This document shows, piece after piece, positions 11,540 to 24,300 of a stretch of 64,000 bases of DNA. The stretch comes from Alligator mississippiensis. Taxonomy: Eukaryota > Chordata > Crocodylia > Alligatoridae. Made by a program: the position numbers and the translations under genes. The stretch lies in NCBI RefSeq assembly GCF_030867095.1, contig NC_081832.1:60125444-60189443 (forward strand). Reading direction: 5' to 3'. The notes beneath the pieces were generated by a model, which worked only from the letters and a program-made list of their open reading frames with translations, had not been told where the DNA came from and did no database searches. Positions within the stretch are counted from its first letter, which is position 1. Each line of letters begins with the position of its first letter.

Positions 11540-12470
11540 ATTTTTGCACCCAGCTTCTTTTGGGAGGTTGTTGCAGTGTTACCCTTCATATTAAATAGCT
11601 CCTGTCCCTCTTTGTTGCTTATTCCCTGGTGTAGAGAGTAGTCATATTCCCTCTTGGCTTTCACTTTGCAGCAGTAAATAAGCCAAACTTTTGGTCACCT
11701 CTCATAAAATAGGCTGTCCATACCTCTGGTCTTCGTAATTCCAACTCTGCACCTGTTCTTCCATCTTTCATGAGCAATAATTACCAAAACTGTCTCCCCA
11801 GTGCCTTCCACAATGGTAATGACCCTTCACGAACTGTGCTGGAAATATCATAGGGTCACATTTGGCTTTCTCACAGATGCATCTCATTCACGGTTCACAG
11901 CTATGATATCAAGCTAGCTCACCCACATCATCCTCTATCTCTGTAATTTCCAGCTCATGAGCATCCAGCATATCACATAAATTGTTGCTGGTGGTCTGTG
12001 AGCACACTTTGTACTGTTTTATTTTATGTAATTTTATTCAGGCCACCCTTTAAGAATATCCAAGTTTTTCTGCATAATCTTCCAGTCCTATGCTGTACTA
12101 ACAATGCTCCCTACCTTTGTATCAGTGGTTCTTATTAGCTCTCACTCACCCACTCACTGGCAAGGTCATTTATGAAAACATTACAAATATCAGCTCCAAC
12201 ACCAAGTTTTTGAGAAGCTCCTCCTTTTAGCACAATCCACTCTTGTTCCTGTTTCAGCCAATTCCTCAGTCTCCTTCTGATTCTTGTACTAATCCCCATC
12301 TTCTGCTTAATTAATAATTTTCCAGGTAGCACTGTATCAGATACTTTACTAAAGTCTGAATACATGAGATCTCCCACACTTCCCTTTTTAGAAAATCAGA
12401 TATCATCAAAGAACAATATTAAAATGGCCTGGCATGACCTCCCTTTGGTAAACCCATGTTACATTTTTTC
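11540..12470 (-). mobile_element. Old, decayed CR1/L3-type LINE fragment
   Basis: A minus-strand reverse-transcriptase remnant, best seen in the 80-codon frame at 12135-12377. It reads YSDFSKVSDTVLPGKLL and later CNVFINDL, corresponding to the YLDFxKAFD and xFNxFINDL motifs of CR1-clade LINEs. The plus strand near 12430-12465 has GGCATGACCTCCCTTTGGTA followed by AACCCATG, matching the block just upstream of that RT motif. It is far more diverged than the adjacent young CR1, so it is an older layer. Limits are approximate. Confidence 0.7.
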
Positions 12471-12648
12471 CACTTTCCATGTACTTACATTTAAGAGCAA
12501 GAATATGTAAAGACATGGATCTAAAGCCTTGTTTGCAACCTAGGTCAGATTACGAGGCATTTAGTTGCCCAGATCACTTGCCCCCTTCTTTCACACACGT
12601 TCTACATTTGCTATTCTCCACATCCATGACACCACCCCCAGCTTGGCA

Positions 12649-15235
12649 TATTCATAGATTCATAGATGTTAGGGTCAGAAGGGACCTCAATAGATCATCG
12701 AGTCCGACCCCCTGCATAGGCAGGAAAGAGTGCTGGGTCTAGATGACCCCAGCTAGATACTCATCCAACCTCCTCTTGAAGACCCCCAGGGTAGGGGAGA
12801 GCACCACCTCCCTTGGGAGCCCGTTCCAGACCTTGGCCACTCGAACTGTGAAGAAGTTCTTCCTAATGTCCAATCTAAATCTGCTCTCTGCTAGCTTGTG
12901 GCCAGTATTTCTTGTAACCCCTGGGGGCGCCTTGGTGAATAAAACCTCACCAATTCCCTCCTGTGCCCCCGTGATGAACTTATAGGCAGCCACAAGGTCG
13001 CCTCTCAACCTCCTCTGGCGGAGGCTGAAAAGGTCCAGTTTCTCTAGTCTCTCCTCATAGGGCTTGGTTTGCAAGCCCTTAACCATACGAGTGGCCCTTC
13101 TCTGGACCCTCTCCAGGTTATCCGCATCCCTCTTGAAGTGTGGCGCCCAGAATTGCACGCAGTACTCCAACTGCGGTCTGACCAGCGCCCAATAGAGGGG
13201 AAGTATCACCTCTTTGGATCTATTCATCATACATCTGCTGATGCACAATAAAGTGCCATTGGCTTTTCTGATGGCTTCGTCACACTGCCGGCTCATGTTC
13301 ATCTTGGAGTCCACTAGGACTCCAAGATCCCTCTCCACTTCTGTGCCACCCAGCAGGTCATTCCCTAGGCTGTAGGTGTGCTGGACATTTTTCTTCCCTA
13401 GGTGCAGCACTTTGCATTTCTCCTTGTTGAACTGCATCCTGTTGTTTTCTGCCTACTTGTTCAACCTGTCCAGGTCTGCTTGCAGCTGTTCCCTGCCCTC
13501 CGGCGTGTCCACTTCTCCCCATAGCTTTGTGTCATCTGCAAACTTGGACAGAGTACATTTCACTCCCTCGTCCAAGTCACTGATGAAGACATTAAAGAGT
13601 ATCAGTCCAAGGACCGAGACCTGCGGGACCCCACTGCCCACACCCTTCCAGGTCGAAACCAACCCATCTACCATGACTCTCTGGGTGCGACCCTCTAGCC
13701 AATTCGCCACCCACCGGACTGTGTAGTCATCCAAGTCACAGCCTCTTAACTTGTTCACCAGTATGGGGTGGGATACCGTATCGAAGGCCTTCCTGAAGTC
13801 TAAGCATATGACATCCACCCCTCCTCCTGTGTCCAGGCGTTTCGTAACCTGGTCGTAAAAAGAGACTAGGTTAGTCAGGCACGATCTGCCTGCTACAAAC
13901 CCATGCTGGTTTCCCCTCAGCATAATTTGTCCTGCCGGGCTCTCACAAATGTGAGCCTTAAAATCTTTGAAAAAATTATCGCCTAGGATGGAGGTGAGAC
14001 TGACTGGCCTATAGTTGCCCGGGTCCTCCTTCCTCCCCTTCTTGAAAATGGGGACCACATTGGCCCTTTTCCAGTTGTCTGGGACCTGGCCCGTGCGCCA
14101 CGAGCGTTCAAATATTCCCGCCAGTGGCTCTGCAATGATGTCGGCCAGTGCCTTCAGCACCCTCGGATGGAGCTCATCTGGGCCTGCCAACTTAAAGGCA
14201 TCCAGTTCTTCCAAGTGACTCTGCACCATCTCAGGGTCTACGCATGGAAGTCTGGCGCCTTGCTGCTGCCTCTCTACAACCCCAGTGAGAGACTTGTCGT
14301 GCCCCTCGCTTAGGAACACTGAGGCAAAGAACTCGTTGAGGAGTTCAGCCTTGTCCCCCCTGTCCATCACCAGTTGTTTCTGCCCATTTAGCAGGGGTCC
14401 TATTCCTCCCTGGGCCTTCCTTTTACTCCCTATATATCTAAAAAACAATTTCTTGTTATCCTTTACTTGGGTTGCCATCCTCAGCTCCATGGTAGCTTTG
14501 GCCCGTCTAACTGCCTCCCTACAAGCATGAGCAGAGGAGGTATATTCTTCTTTGGTGATTTCTCCCTGTTTCCACTTTTTATGTGCTCCCCTTTTGGCCT
14601 TTAGGCTGCCCTGTATTTTTCTGGTCAGCCAAGGAAGCCTCCTGGCCCCTTTCCCTCTTTTTCTTCGCATCGGGATCGTCTCACTCTGTGCCCAAAGGAT
14701 TATTTCTTTAAGGCACAGCCACCCTTCCTGGGCTCCCATCTCTTCAAAACTCCTACTCTGCAGTGCATCCTTGACTAATCGCCTGAGTTCATTTAAATCA
14801 GCTTTCCTAAAGTCTAGTACTTTCACCCTACTAGTTACCTTACCCACTCGACGTTTTATGAAGAATTCTATTATTAGGTGATCACTGTCCCCCAGATGGC
14901 TACCGATCTGTAGGTCCCCTACCATGTCATCCCCCGTTGCCAATACCAGATCCAGTAAGGCATTCCCCCTAGTGGGACCATGTACCTCCTGTGTCAGGTG
15001 GAGGTCCTGTACACAGGTTAGAAACCTACGTGAACAGTGGGACTTTGCTGTCTGTGTCTTCCAGCAGATGTCCGGGTAGTTTAGGTCCCCCATGACTACC
15101 GCCTCTTTAGCTTTTATGGTCTCCGAGAGCTGCCTCAGGAGCCCTGAATCTATTTCTTCCCCTTGGTGTGGGGGTCTGAAGCAGACCCCTACCACCAAAT
15201 CCCTTTCTCCTTGCCCCCTATGTAGCCTAATTCAT
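12649..15235 (-). mobile_element. Long young CR1 LINE: endonuclease C-terminal part, full RT and 3' UTR
   Basis: The longest CR1 in the window. The frame at 13453-15198 (581 residues) begins inside the endonuclease with [26 protein letters not shown] and [10 protein letters not shown], the last holding the endonuclease Asp-His. It then runs through the RT with the [11 protein letters not shown] and FADDTK motifs. The 232-residue frame at 12739-13437 continues in the same reading frame; only a TAG at 13453-13455, where sister copies have a Trp codon (TGG), separates them. One RT motif is also altered: GVPQVSVLG where GVPQGSVLG is usual. The 5' end lies near 15235 inside the endonuclease, so ORF1 and the start of ORF2 are missing. 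The 3' end has the crocodilian CR1 terminal block. Confidence 0.94.
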
Positions 15236-16056
15236 TACTGGAAATGCTATTTCATGTGCCAGTGGTTTCAGGATTCTGAAACGAAAATTAACTAGTCCCT
15301 CCAACTTCAGTACCTTGACTCTTGGGTTTTGTTTGCACCTCAGTTGAAGTCATTTCCCATCTTGTCTTTGCCCCTATGTTCACCATCCTTGCACTTGATA
15401 AGAACAGAAGCACTGCATAGTAGCTCCACTTTTTTCCTTGTTCTCATATTTACATACGTGAAGAAACTGTCTACTGGATAGTTTTTGCACCAAATACCTA
15501 ACCAAACATATACTTAAAGAGATTGCAATTCTTCCCTGCATTCGAGTCCCTGAGCTCTTTAGTCAAGTTGGCTTTATTGAGAACCTTCAGTATAGAAATA
15601 TCTTTGTTCAAATCCCCTAGAAAAGTCTTGAAAATTTTCTAATGCAGAGCTGGGCACTTTACAAATAGGCCTTCTTGCATTCCCTTTTGTGGGTATTTAG
15701 TTTAATATGTTGATTGTTCTTACTTTGTCTTGAGCCCAGGTCCGCAGATGGGCATACAAACATGACTTCGTAAAATAACTGTATATAAAATAAAGCCTAT
15801 CTTATTATGTGAAAAGTGAAAGGAATGGACAGATTTCACTTTTGTGACTATCTTTCCTCATCAGAAGCTGTTTAAATATAGCATTTTCTTCAAGAACGAA
15901 AAGAAAAATAAAAGGTGCCTAAGATGAAGTGATTCCAGTCCCCTTTCCTGTTGACCACAGAAGTTCAATCCAGCAATAATTTAAAATTGCTTCTCACTGA
16001 ACATTCTGGGTCCTCCGAGATAATGGGACAGGCTCTCAGCTAATGAGATTGTAGCT
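15236..16056. other. Intergenic sequence, nothing recognised
   Basis: AT-rich sequence between the long CR1 and a hAT element. No gene-like frame and no named repeat. Confidence 0.35.
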
Positions 16057-16341
16057 CAGTGATTCACAACCAGGTTGCTGTGAGATGTTTTCAAGGGGGT
16101 GTTACCCAATATTAGAACTGTTAGGTATACAAACATGATTCACAAGATAAATACAGAGATGTCAAATAGGAATCCATAGTGTCAAAAATATTCTGACTTT
16201 CTGAGTGTTTTGCAACAGCAGAATTGCTCTATTATTTTTCTTTAGTCAAAAAACAAGCGAGAACTAAGAGCTAGCATTTTCCAAGGGGTGTCTTGAGTCT
16301 CATGCGGGGTGTCTTGAGTCTAAAACAGTTGAGAACCACTG
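16057..16341. mobile_element. Non-autonomous hAT element with near-perfect 8-bp target duplication
   Basis: The terminal inverted repeats are CAGTGATTCACAACC at the left and the complement of GTTGAGAACCACTG at the right, the CAGTGGTTCTCAACC type of Charlie-like hAT elements. The flanks TTGTAGCT (16049-16056) and TTATAGCT (16342-16349) agree at seven of eight bases. Length is 285 bp with no coding capacity, so it would have been mobilised by a transposase encoded elsewhere. Confidence 0.8.
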
Positions 16342-16349
16342 TTATAGCT

Positions 16350-19300
16350 CAAGGCAGCAATGTACACCCCTGCATGAAGTGCTGGATAGACAAAACACGC
16401 CAGAGACCTGAAGATTGAAACTTTATTTTCAGGAAAAGAACTTAAAAGAAGAAACCCACAACAACGTTTCATGTGACTTACAGGACCTTTCGAATTCAAA
16501 CTGACAAAAGGTCACCAAAGTTAGCCTGCCCAAGTGAAATCTTTGTTTTCAGATGCACTCTTTAAAGTTGTTCTCTATTGCCACCATAAACTCATTTAAC
16601 TGTTAAACTCCCCATTCAGGGACAGGTTTGGTTGGAGAAGCTGCCACTACTAACTTGAACCATGCAAGAAAGATCTGGATATTGCCTGCTAGAGAGATGG
16701 AGTGGTCTTCAGCGATATGCTACTGTTTTTAAAACAAGTGGATAGCAGTGAATTTCCTAATTTTTGTTTTGTTTTACCTCCTAATATATGTGGTCGTTGC
16801 AAGTAAAGTGGTATCTTAAGATGGATGAACGGGAGAAGAAATAGTGTCATTTTTGGGGCGGCTTGATTATATAATGCCATGAACTACAGCAAGGAAAAGC
16901 TTCTGAGTATATAAGTATCTAAGGCCTTGTCAATGAAGGAAAGTTAGAGTGAAATAGATTGTGTGTGGACCCCAAGCACTTTAGGGTAAACACACTACAG
17001 TTATTTTTAACTTAAATTCCTCAGTGTATTAGAGAACAGTAAGTAAAACTTCTTGAAGCAAGGGAAACTACTTGAGTGTATTTACTTTTAGATTCCTGTG
17101 GATACATTCATAACCACTGTGGATTTGGCAGTCCCCCAAATACCAATCCACAGTGCATTGCTGTACACCCTGTACCTGTGTGTGCTTCACTGCTCTCAGG
17201 TCTTCTACACTGGATGTCACCTCTCTTGTTTAAAAGTCTTGGCAGGCAGCCAAGCTTGCTTCTTTATGGACACCAGGTAATAATGAGTTTTCATACCCTT
17301 GGTAGCAATTATACCCTCCCTTCACAGACTATAGACTCAATTGCTCTTTTCAATCCAATCCCCTCTGGAAAAGACTTACCAGAATGCAGAAATGTGCAAG
17401 ATGCAGGAAAGTGGGGTAATATGAAAGAAGACCGAGCCAGGGATACTGAAGAAGGGGCACTCCTAGAACTTTTTCCAGTGCCAAATCTGAGGAAAAGAGG
17501 CTTGGGGGAAGAACCTGAGAACAAGAGGCCAGAACAACATTTCTGGTAAAGTTTTCACTACCACCCATTGTATGAAGAATAAGAGCACACATTTGCTAGA
17601 GATGCCTCCACTGAGCCTGAAAATGTTTGCCTGATTATTATCTATCAAGTATCCTGGATGATATAACTGGCTCACAAAAACATACAGGAGGAGCCCTGGA
17701 CCCTGTGTACACAATGGGGTCTGACCAGGAAGAAATTATCCAGACATCCAGGAACAGCATGACATGGGAGACATGAGAATTATACAGGAGGTCCCATACA
17801 GAAAACATTGTGGAGGAGAGCCCTACTAACAAGTGTTCTTTTACAATACACCTGCATTAAGGGGATTAAAACTACTTTATCTAAGTGCAAGCGATTGCCT
17901 TGCTGGGCAGAACTAGAAGCCCCCTCTACCTCCTCAACATTTTATCTTCTCCCAACTGCACAAAGTGCCAATCCCACCAGAAACTACAGCTCTGAAACTT
18001 TAATTCTCAATAGTATCATACTGCAGAACCATTGGTCTCACTTTCTGCTTCCCTATCAATGTCTCTGGAAGTGGCCATGATACAAACAAGGCCCAGGAAA
18101 ACAGCTGTGATAGATCACCTTTTGTTACAGATGAAGGACTCTATCCCAGCCCTCCAAACTGGGGTCAGTGTTTCAATCAGTGTAGTTATGGGACCTTGCA
18201 TAGCTTGGACTACCCCCCTTGGAGAAGAACTCTTCCCAGCACATCACCTACAGTGCTTTATAGCAAGTCATTTAGTGTTTGTGTATGTGATACCCAAAAT
18301 AAAATGTCCAGTGTCCTTATGACATGGTACTACTGCTGAATTACCTGGCCAGATGTGAATTTTAAAATCATTTAGAAAGTCAGTTATGTTCATTTCAGAA
18401 TGAGTTTGTGTAATTTCTGCCAAATGCTGCTCCACAGTGTTTTGTAGCATGCTTGGACTGACCTTTCTATCTACCTGTGTGTCTTCTACTGCTCTGGGGT
18501 CATGTTGACCAAATGTCACAATCCTGTTTGAATGCTGGCATGCAGCCAGGACCCATCCAATTGTAGTCACACGCACCTGAAGTCACAAAACTTTCTCAGC
18601 GTTATAACAGCCATGCTTGGGGATCTGCTTGGAGCCATGCAGAGGTCACTGATTTCCTTGCACTCTGGAGACTGCAGATGGTTCGGTCCTACCCTAACAG
18701 CATCTAACAGAATGCTGATATGCAAATGTATATAGAAGAAAGTGATGGAGAAGTCATGACTGGGACACTGCTCAGTGCTGCAGTATAGGGAAGACGTTCC
18801 AGCAGAGTTATTAAAAAGCCAAAAACGGAAACAGGAGCTCAAGAAGCTAGATAGGATGCTCTCCTGGAAGGCTACCACTAGGTCCCTTTATGTGGGAGTC
18901 AGTGCTGAAGGCATACAGGAGAGAGTAGACAGTGAGCTGATTGGGACTATGATAAGATTTCCCACCAAACGCAGGATCTCCTCCCCACGTGAGGGCCTAA
19001 CAGCCTTGAAAACAGAGAGCTCTTGAAACTGATGAACACATGGGGGGGACATGCTGATGGTGTGTACTATACATTATATAAATAAAACAGTAAAGGGTTG
19101 GGGACTTGACATAGCTTTTGTCCCAGCTGCCAGTGGATGCCACCACTTTGGCTGGATGTGAACAAGAAGCCTTTATGAACCTAGTCAACTTTTAACATCC
19201 TTTCCCTGCACCAGTATAAAAACCCTTGAACACTCCTAATAGTATCATCACCAGGACCCTTTGGCTCTTCAGTTGATTGCAGTCCCGATATTTACATATT

Positions 19301-19859
19301 CCCCAAAACTGGACCAGCACCTACCCTGAATGACCCTTTTTCATTCCCTCCTACTCCTATGGCCACCTAACTCTCTGAAGCAGCACTCCTTCCCACTCTT
19401 TTAGTTATGTTAGTTGTGTTGCAGTGGGTTAAATTAAAAGCCCATGTTAATGTATGCATGGTTATTTAAGCAGCAGATGCAGGAAAACAAGGCAACGTAA
19501 ACAGGACTTTGCTTCAGTTTCCATTGCATTTTATGTGCCAAAGCCCCTTTATCACACGCACTGTCTCAGCCCAAAACACTATATTCTGCCAACCCGCTAT
19601 ATCCTGCCTAGCATTAGAACAAGGTTTATTCCCATTGGGTTCGTATGTAAAGGGGAATAAACTGAAAAACATCCTTATTCCTCAATACCCAACACCAGGA
19701 AGGGATCCTGGGAATGGCATTTCAGAACTGAGTGAAGACACATTTTATCACTGTTACCTTGGAGATAGGAATTATACTTCTGTTTCTCATTTTCTCTCAC
19801 CTCCTTCACCTGAAGCCTCCTGGAGAGGAACGCTGTCTACTGTAGAGCAGCTGGTCATC
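16350..19859. other. Intergenic sequence with unrecognised open frames
   Basis: Open frames at 17076-17549 (+, 157 residues), 18268-18576 (-), 18567-18878 (-) and 18775-19026 (+) contain no domain I recognise. The plus-strand frame near 18775-18900 has a lysine/glutamate-rich run (KSQKRKQELKKLDRMLSWKA) and the region could be a decayed DNA transposon. I cannot support a family. Confidence 0.3.
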
Positions 19860-19867
19860 TTCTAGGG

Positions 19868-20124
19868 CAGGGCTGTCAAACATGGCTGAGAGGCCGGATC
19901 TGGCCTGTGGGGCTCAGAATTCGGGGGTGGTTGAGCAGAGGCAGGTCCCACCACTGAAATCCAGGATGTGGAAACCTACTGGGGACAAGGTTTGGTGGTG
20001 GTGAGGGCTGCATTACCCCTACAGCCCCCTGATGCTGCTCACAACTGCCGTTGCCACAGGCCTGGATTCAGCCCACAAGGAGCGATGTGATCTGAATCTG
20101 GCTGGGAGGCAACAGATACCCCTG
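19868..20124. mobile_element. Short non-autonomous hAT element
   Basis: It begins CAGGGCTGTCAAACATGGC and ends GATACCCCTG, and is flanked by TTCTAGGG (19860-19867) and CTCTAGGG (20125-20132), a seven-of-eight match. The 257-bp length and the GTCAAAC-type end fit the small hAT families common in reptiles. It has no coding capacity. Confidence 0.75.
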
Positions 20125-20132
20125 CTCTAGGG

Positions 20133-21139
20133 CAAGGAAAGGAAGACCAAAGGTTAAATGTGTGGGACCTTCTGTCACCTATATAAGAGTGCCAAGACGA
20201 CCATGGACTAGCAGGCATTTCTCTTTGCAGAGAAGCAAAGGCAGAGAGCTGATATGGGATAAAATTGCAGCTCCTTATGCAAAGGCAGAAGAATACATTT
20301 CTCAGGCACATCCAGATGAACGCATGCATGCAGTTTGAGGCACTGCAAACTGCATGTGCTGAATGCACAACTGTGCACCGTGCTGTAAATGTGCAGCAGT
20401 GCCAACATTTGATACCGGGATGTCCCAGTATTAAAAAACAAACAAAAATACCCACTGGAAAAAGCAGCGTCATGCACAAGGCAGCAGTGTGTGCTGCCAG
20501 AAACAGAGCCTGGCTGTGCAGAGCCATACTCTGGCTGCTGGCCAGGTTTCATGTGGCCAGATCGACACTGCTGCTGCCCTGGGAGGCCTGCAGGACCCCA
20601 GTTAAGACTACTGCGGCCAGCACAGGTGCTGGCCCCAGCCTCTCCTACCCCACCTGGGACAATTTGGCGCACACTGCAGCACACGTGCAAGGGGCATGAC
20701 CTGGGGCACAAAGCAGTGGCACAACTATGTGCTGCTGCTATTTGTGCTGCAGCAAACACATGCCCCTGCATGTAGGGATGCACCCCTTAGGTCCTTGGCA
20801 CTTGAAGCCCAGAGAAACTCATAGTACACAGACTGACTGGCACCAAAATAATTTTAAATGTATTAAAACCTTGCACTGTCTCATCTTGATGTCAGAAGAG
20901 AAATGCTTTGCAAGGAGAAATGGGCATTCTGTGCATCTCAGCAAAACAGAAAGCTCCTGTCATGATGTATAATTGAATGCTCCTCTCATCATGGTTTCTG
21001 CTTGTGAGGTCGCTTGAGGTAAAAGACATTTTAAGTTAATGGCTGGCCATGCAAACTAAAAATAGGTGTGTGTGTAACTAAGGGGTATGATATGGTTATA
21101 GTAAGTATGCTTAGAATACACACACCACTGGAAGCCAAG
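20133..21139. repeat. Unclassified CA/GCA-rich repeat region
   Basis: Around 20260-20790 the words TGTGC, GCAGCA, TGCATG and CTGCAG recur on both strands. The overlapping frames of up to 191 codons on the minus strand (20208-20783) and 144 on the plus strand (20265-20699) are side effects of that composition. The sequence may be a MITE; no clear terminal repeat was fixed. No gene is called. Confidence 0.35.
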
Positions 21140-21330
21140 ACCTCTGGAGTTCTGTTGCTGCTCTGGCCCTCGTAGCTCCGGCCTTGAGCAAAAATCATGC
21201 AATTCCCTGATTCCCTCTTCATTTGTAAAACTGGGTTAAGTCTTACATCACACACAGTGTGATGTAATTCCACCACAATAATACTGTGAGGATTAAATGT
21301 TTGCAGAGCACCATCTCCTATGAGCATATG
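21140..21330 (+). mobile_element. MIR-type SINE fragment
   Basis: The plus strand shows the MIR core order: CTTGAGCAAAAATCATGCAA, then CCCTCTTCATTTGTAAAACT, then TGTGAGGATTAAATG. These correspond to the well-known MIR blocks around TCATCTGTAAAATGGG and TTGTGAGGATTAAATG. It is old and diverged. Confidence 0.65.
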
Positions 21331-24300
21331 TTTACATTCAGAAATATTGATAATTTCTCTATTGATCATGTCATTTATCATCTCCATGTCATTTAATCAT
21401 TTACCTTCTGGTCTGGGGGCTTAAACCTGGTCTTCAGGGATCAACTGTGCACATCGTTAAACCATCACTCAGTGTATTACAACTGGCTGTATGTGCCATC
21501 TTTGAAACAGTGCATGAGTGAAGAGTACTGTCTAAAGAGCAAGATTAGTAGGATGTGTCCAGAAGTGGCTTTTTTGCCATTTAAAGTGCTTTATTGCTGT
21601 GACTTAACAGAAGTGCATGGCTTTACTGCATTTTAAAAATGGGTATAGTGCTTTAAATTAACCCTTGTTAAATGAGGTATTACATTTGAAGCACTGTATG
21701 CTACAGCATTTCAGCAACCTACATGCTTTAAATAACTGCTGTACACTGGTCAAATTTCCAGCCAGTGGAAAGGCCCAGGAGGCTGCGAAGCACCCCTTGC
21801 CTCCTAGCCTGGAAAATGCAGGGAGGCTTAGAAGGCTCGGCTCTGCTTCCCCCCCACCAACACTGTACTTTTGTCATGTTTAAGAGCACTATAGTGCTAT
21901 AAAAAGTGCTCTAAATTACAAGGCTGTAAAACATGCATGGAGCACTTCTGTACCAGGCTGTGGTTCATAAAACATTTTTAATTGTACTTTAGCACATATC
22001 ATATATCTGTATCTTCTAAATACTCAGATGAAAAAAACTTAAACATTAACAACAGCAAATTATAAACAGCATCCTTTAATGAAGGTAAAAAAAGAGTTTA
22101 CAAGAAAATTATTGGACTGATAGAATGCTGTTCCTAGCTTTCCCATAGTAACTTCATAATAAGGCACAAAGTTAATTTAGACAGTTTGACAATATTCAAA
22201 GCACAGTTTGTAACAAGTTTTCTACAGCAAGACAAAATACAGAGACTGATAAAGTAAACTTTCATTATACAAATGTCTGGTCAATTTGTACAGCACTTCA
22301 GAAGGAAACAGCAGACCTTTTATTCCATTTATGCACGTTAATAATGTTAATAAAATGCACACACAAAATGGAATGAAACAAGAGAACATGATACCTTTTC
22401 ATCTATTCTTTGTTATTTAGCCATCTAAATTCTTCTGTGATTTCTGGTAAGCATTGGATTGTCATGTTAGTTACAACATTTCTCTTGTACAAGTAATTCA
22501 CAGTAAAACCATATTCAGCCATTTGGTACAAACTATACTACATTTCAAAACTTGTTTTTAAAAATAACATCCTTTACAAAATTAGATCTACTCATATGTA
22601 ACATTTAGATCCTTGAGATATTGTTTGCTTAGGTCACTTGTAGGAAAACTTGGTTTTGTTTGAACTGTTTTCTGGTACAGCATCTCAAAGATTTTTTTTT
22701 TTTTTAAATATCTATATTCTTAACAAATATTCAAATATTTAAAAAAATCCAATGAACTAAGAAAGTTATAAGCCTCTCAAAATCACCAGGAGATGAGAAG
22801 TTTTAGCTACCTTTGACTGTTTATCAACCTGCGTTCCCCCTATAAAAGTTTATATTCTTTCTAAAGCTATGTTAACTGTTAAAAACTCAGCCTACCCAAT
22901 ACAAACATTACTCTCCATAAAATTCACTAACATTTTATATGCCTCCAGTTTAGAGAAATGGCAGAGCAGCCTATTCATTATCTATTCCCCATTACCTATA
23001 AAGTATCAAGTACAAAAGTACTAACTATATCATACCATTAAGTTGGCATGTATAAATATCAAATATTTGACTTGATCCCTGGTTTGATTTTTCCAGTATT
23101 TAGTAGCATCAAAAGAAAAAAAAATGAGCCCCCAAACTGGTTTCCACATCAGGCTGAAGTTGTGTTTGGAACAGAGAGGATCAGACAATGAACTGTGTTA
23201 GGAACTGACGTTGCAAAGAATTACAAATATACTTAAATTTACACACTGAGAAAAGTTTCGCAAACTTGTGCACAATACAATAAATAAGGCACAATGCCGG
23301 ATTTTGCTATTTTGACTATGCCAGCGCAATAAAAGCAGCAAAACTCCCTTTGTAGAACAAAGCTATATTCATATAAAAAAAGCATGTAATGCACAATCAC
23401 ATTTAGCAAAGTAAATTAAGTTACATTGGTATGAAGAAACTTACTATGCTGGTTTAAAAAAATCACACCTGTAACAAACATAGCTATGCCAGCAAAACCT
23501 TGACAGTGTAAGCAAGGCATTAATCTTTGTCAGGCCTTCATAAGCTTTGGTCACTACATCATTGGCTTTTTCATGGCTGAAGGAAAAACGCACCAGAAAG
23601 TGCCCTTGAAGGAGTCTCACCCTGGCTGAGCAGATTCACTGAATGACCTGACAGACATTTTGTGCTTACATTTCTACAGTCTCTTTCTAGTGTGAAATGG
23701 AGATCATTGATCCCTGCAGGCAGAATTCACAGCAGTGTTCTGCACAAGACAATGGAAGACAGGTGGAGATGCTAATAGAATTGAAGGCCTTTGGGTACCA
23801 GTCTCCTTTGGAAGTACTTTTCTCCCTGCAACATTAGATTTTGCATTTCAGACTCATCATCTTCAAATAATGAGTCTTGATGACTTCTCCTTAAGTTATT
23901 CAGGCAGCAATGTGTCAGCGTAAAGGTACCATTGAATTTTTGGCAGTAACTGTCTATCAGCTGCTGCAGGCTGAGGAGTGCAGTAACAATGCAAGCCCAG
24001 CAACCCAGGCTGGCAGAATGGACAGTACAGAACTATACTGAAAAATACATCAGAGATGAACAAGCCTTAAAATAACAAAACTCTCCTGTACCTAGTATGC
24101 ATGAGGCACTGTGACTTGCCCAGAAGCACTGAACTGTAACGATCATTATTGCAGTGACTGGAAGAAGGCACATAGCTTTGTAGACATGGAAACAGCAATT
24201 TTCTAGTTGCCTCCACAATAAAGACACTTAGCCTTTTTATTTTCCTAATAGGTGTTATTATTTATGTGCATTGTAACTCTTCTCAAATCCTTAGGAATTA

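Noticed and set aside
20039-20783. Minus-strand frames of 162 and 191 codons and plus-strand frames of 94-144 codons
   Set aside because: They overlap on both strands in a repetitive CA/GCA-rich tract, with no recognisable domain and no splice signals.
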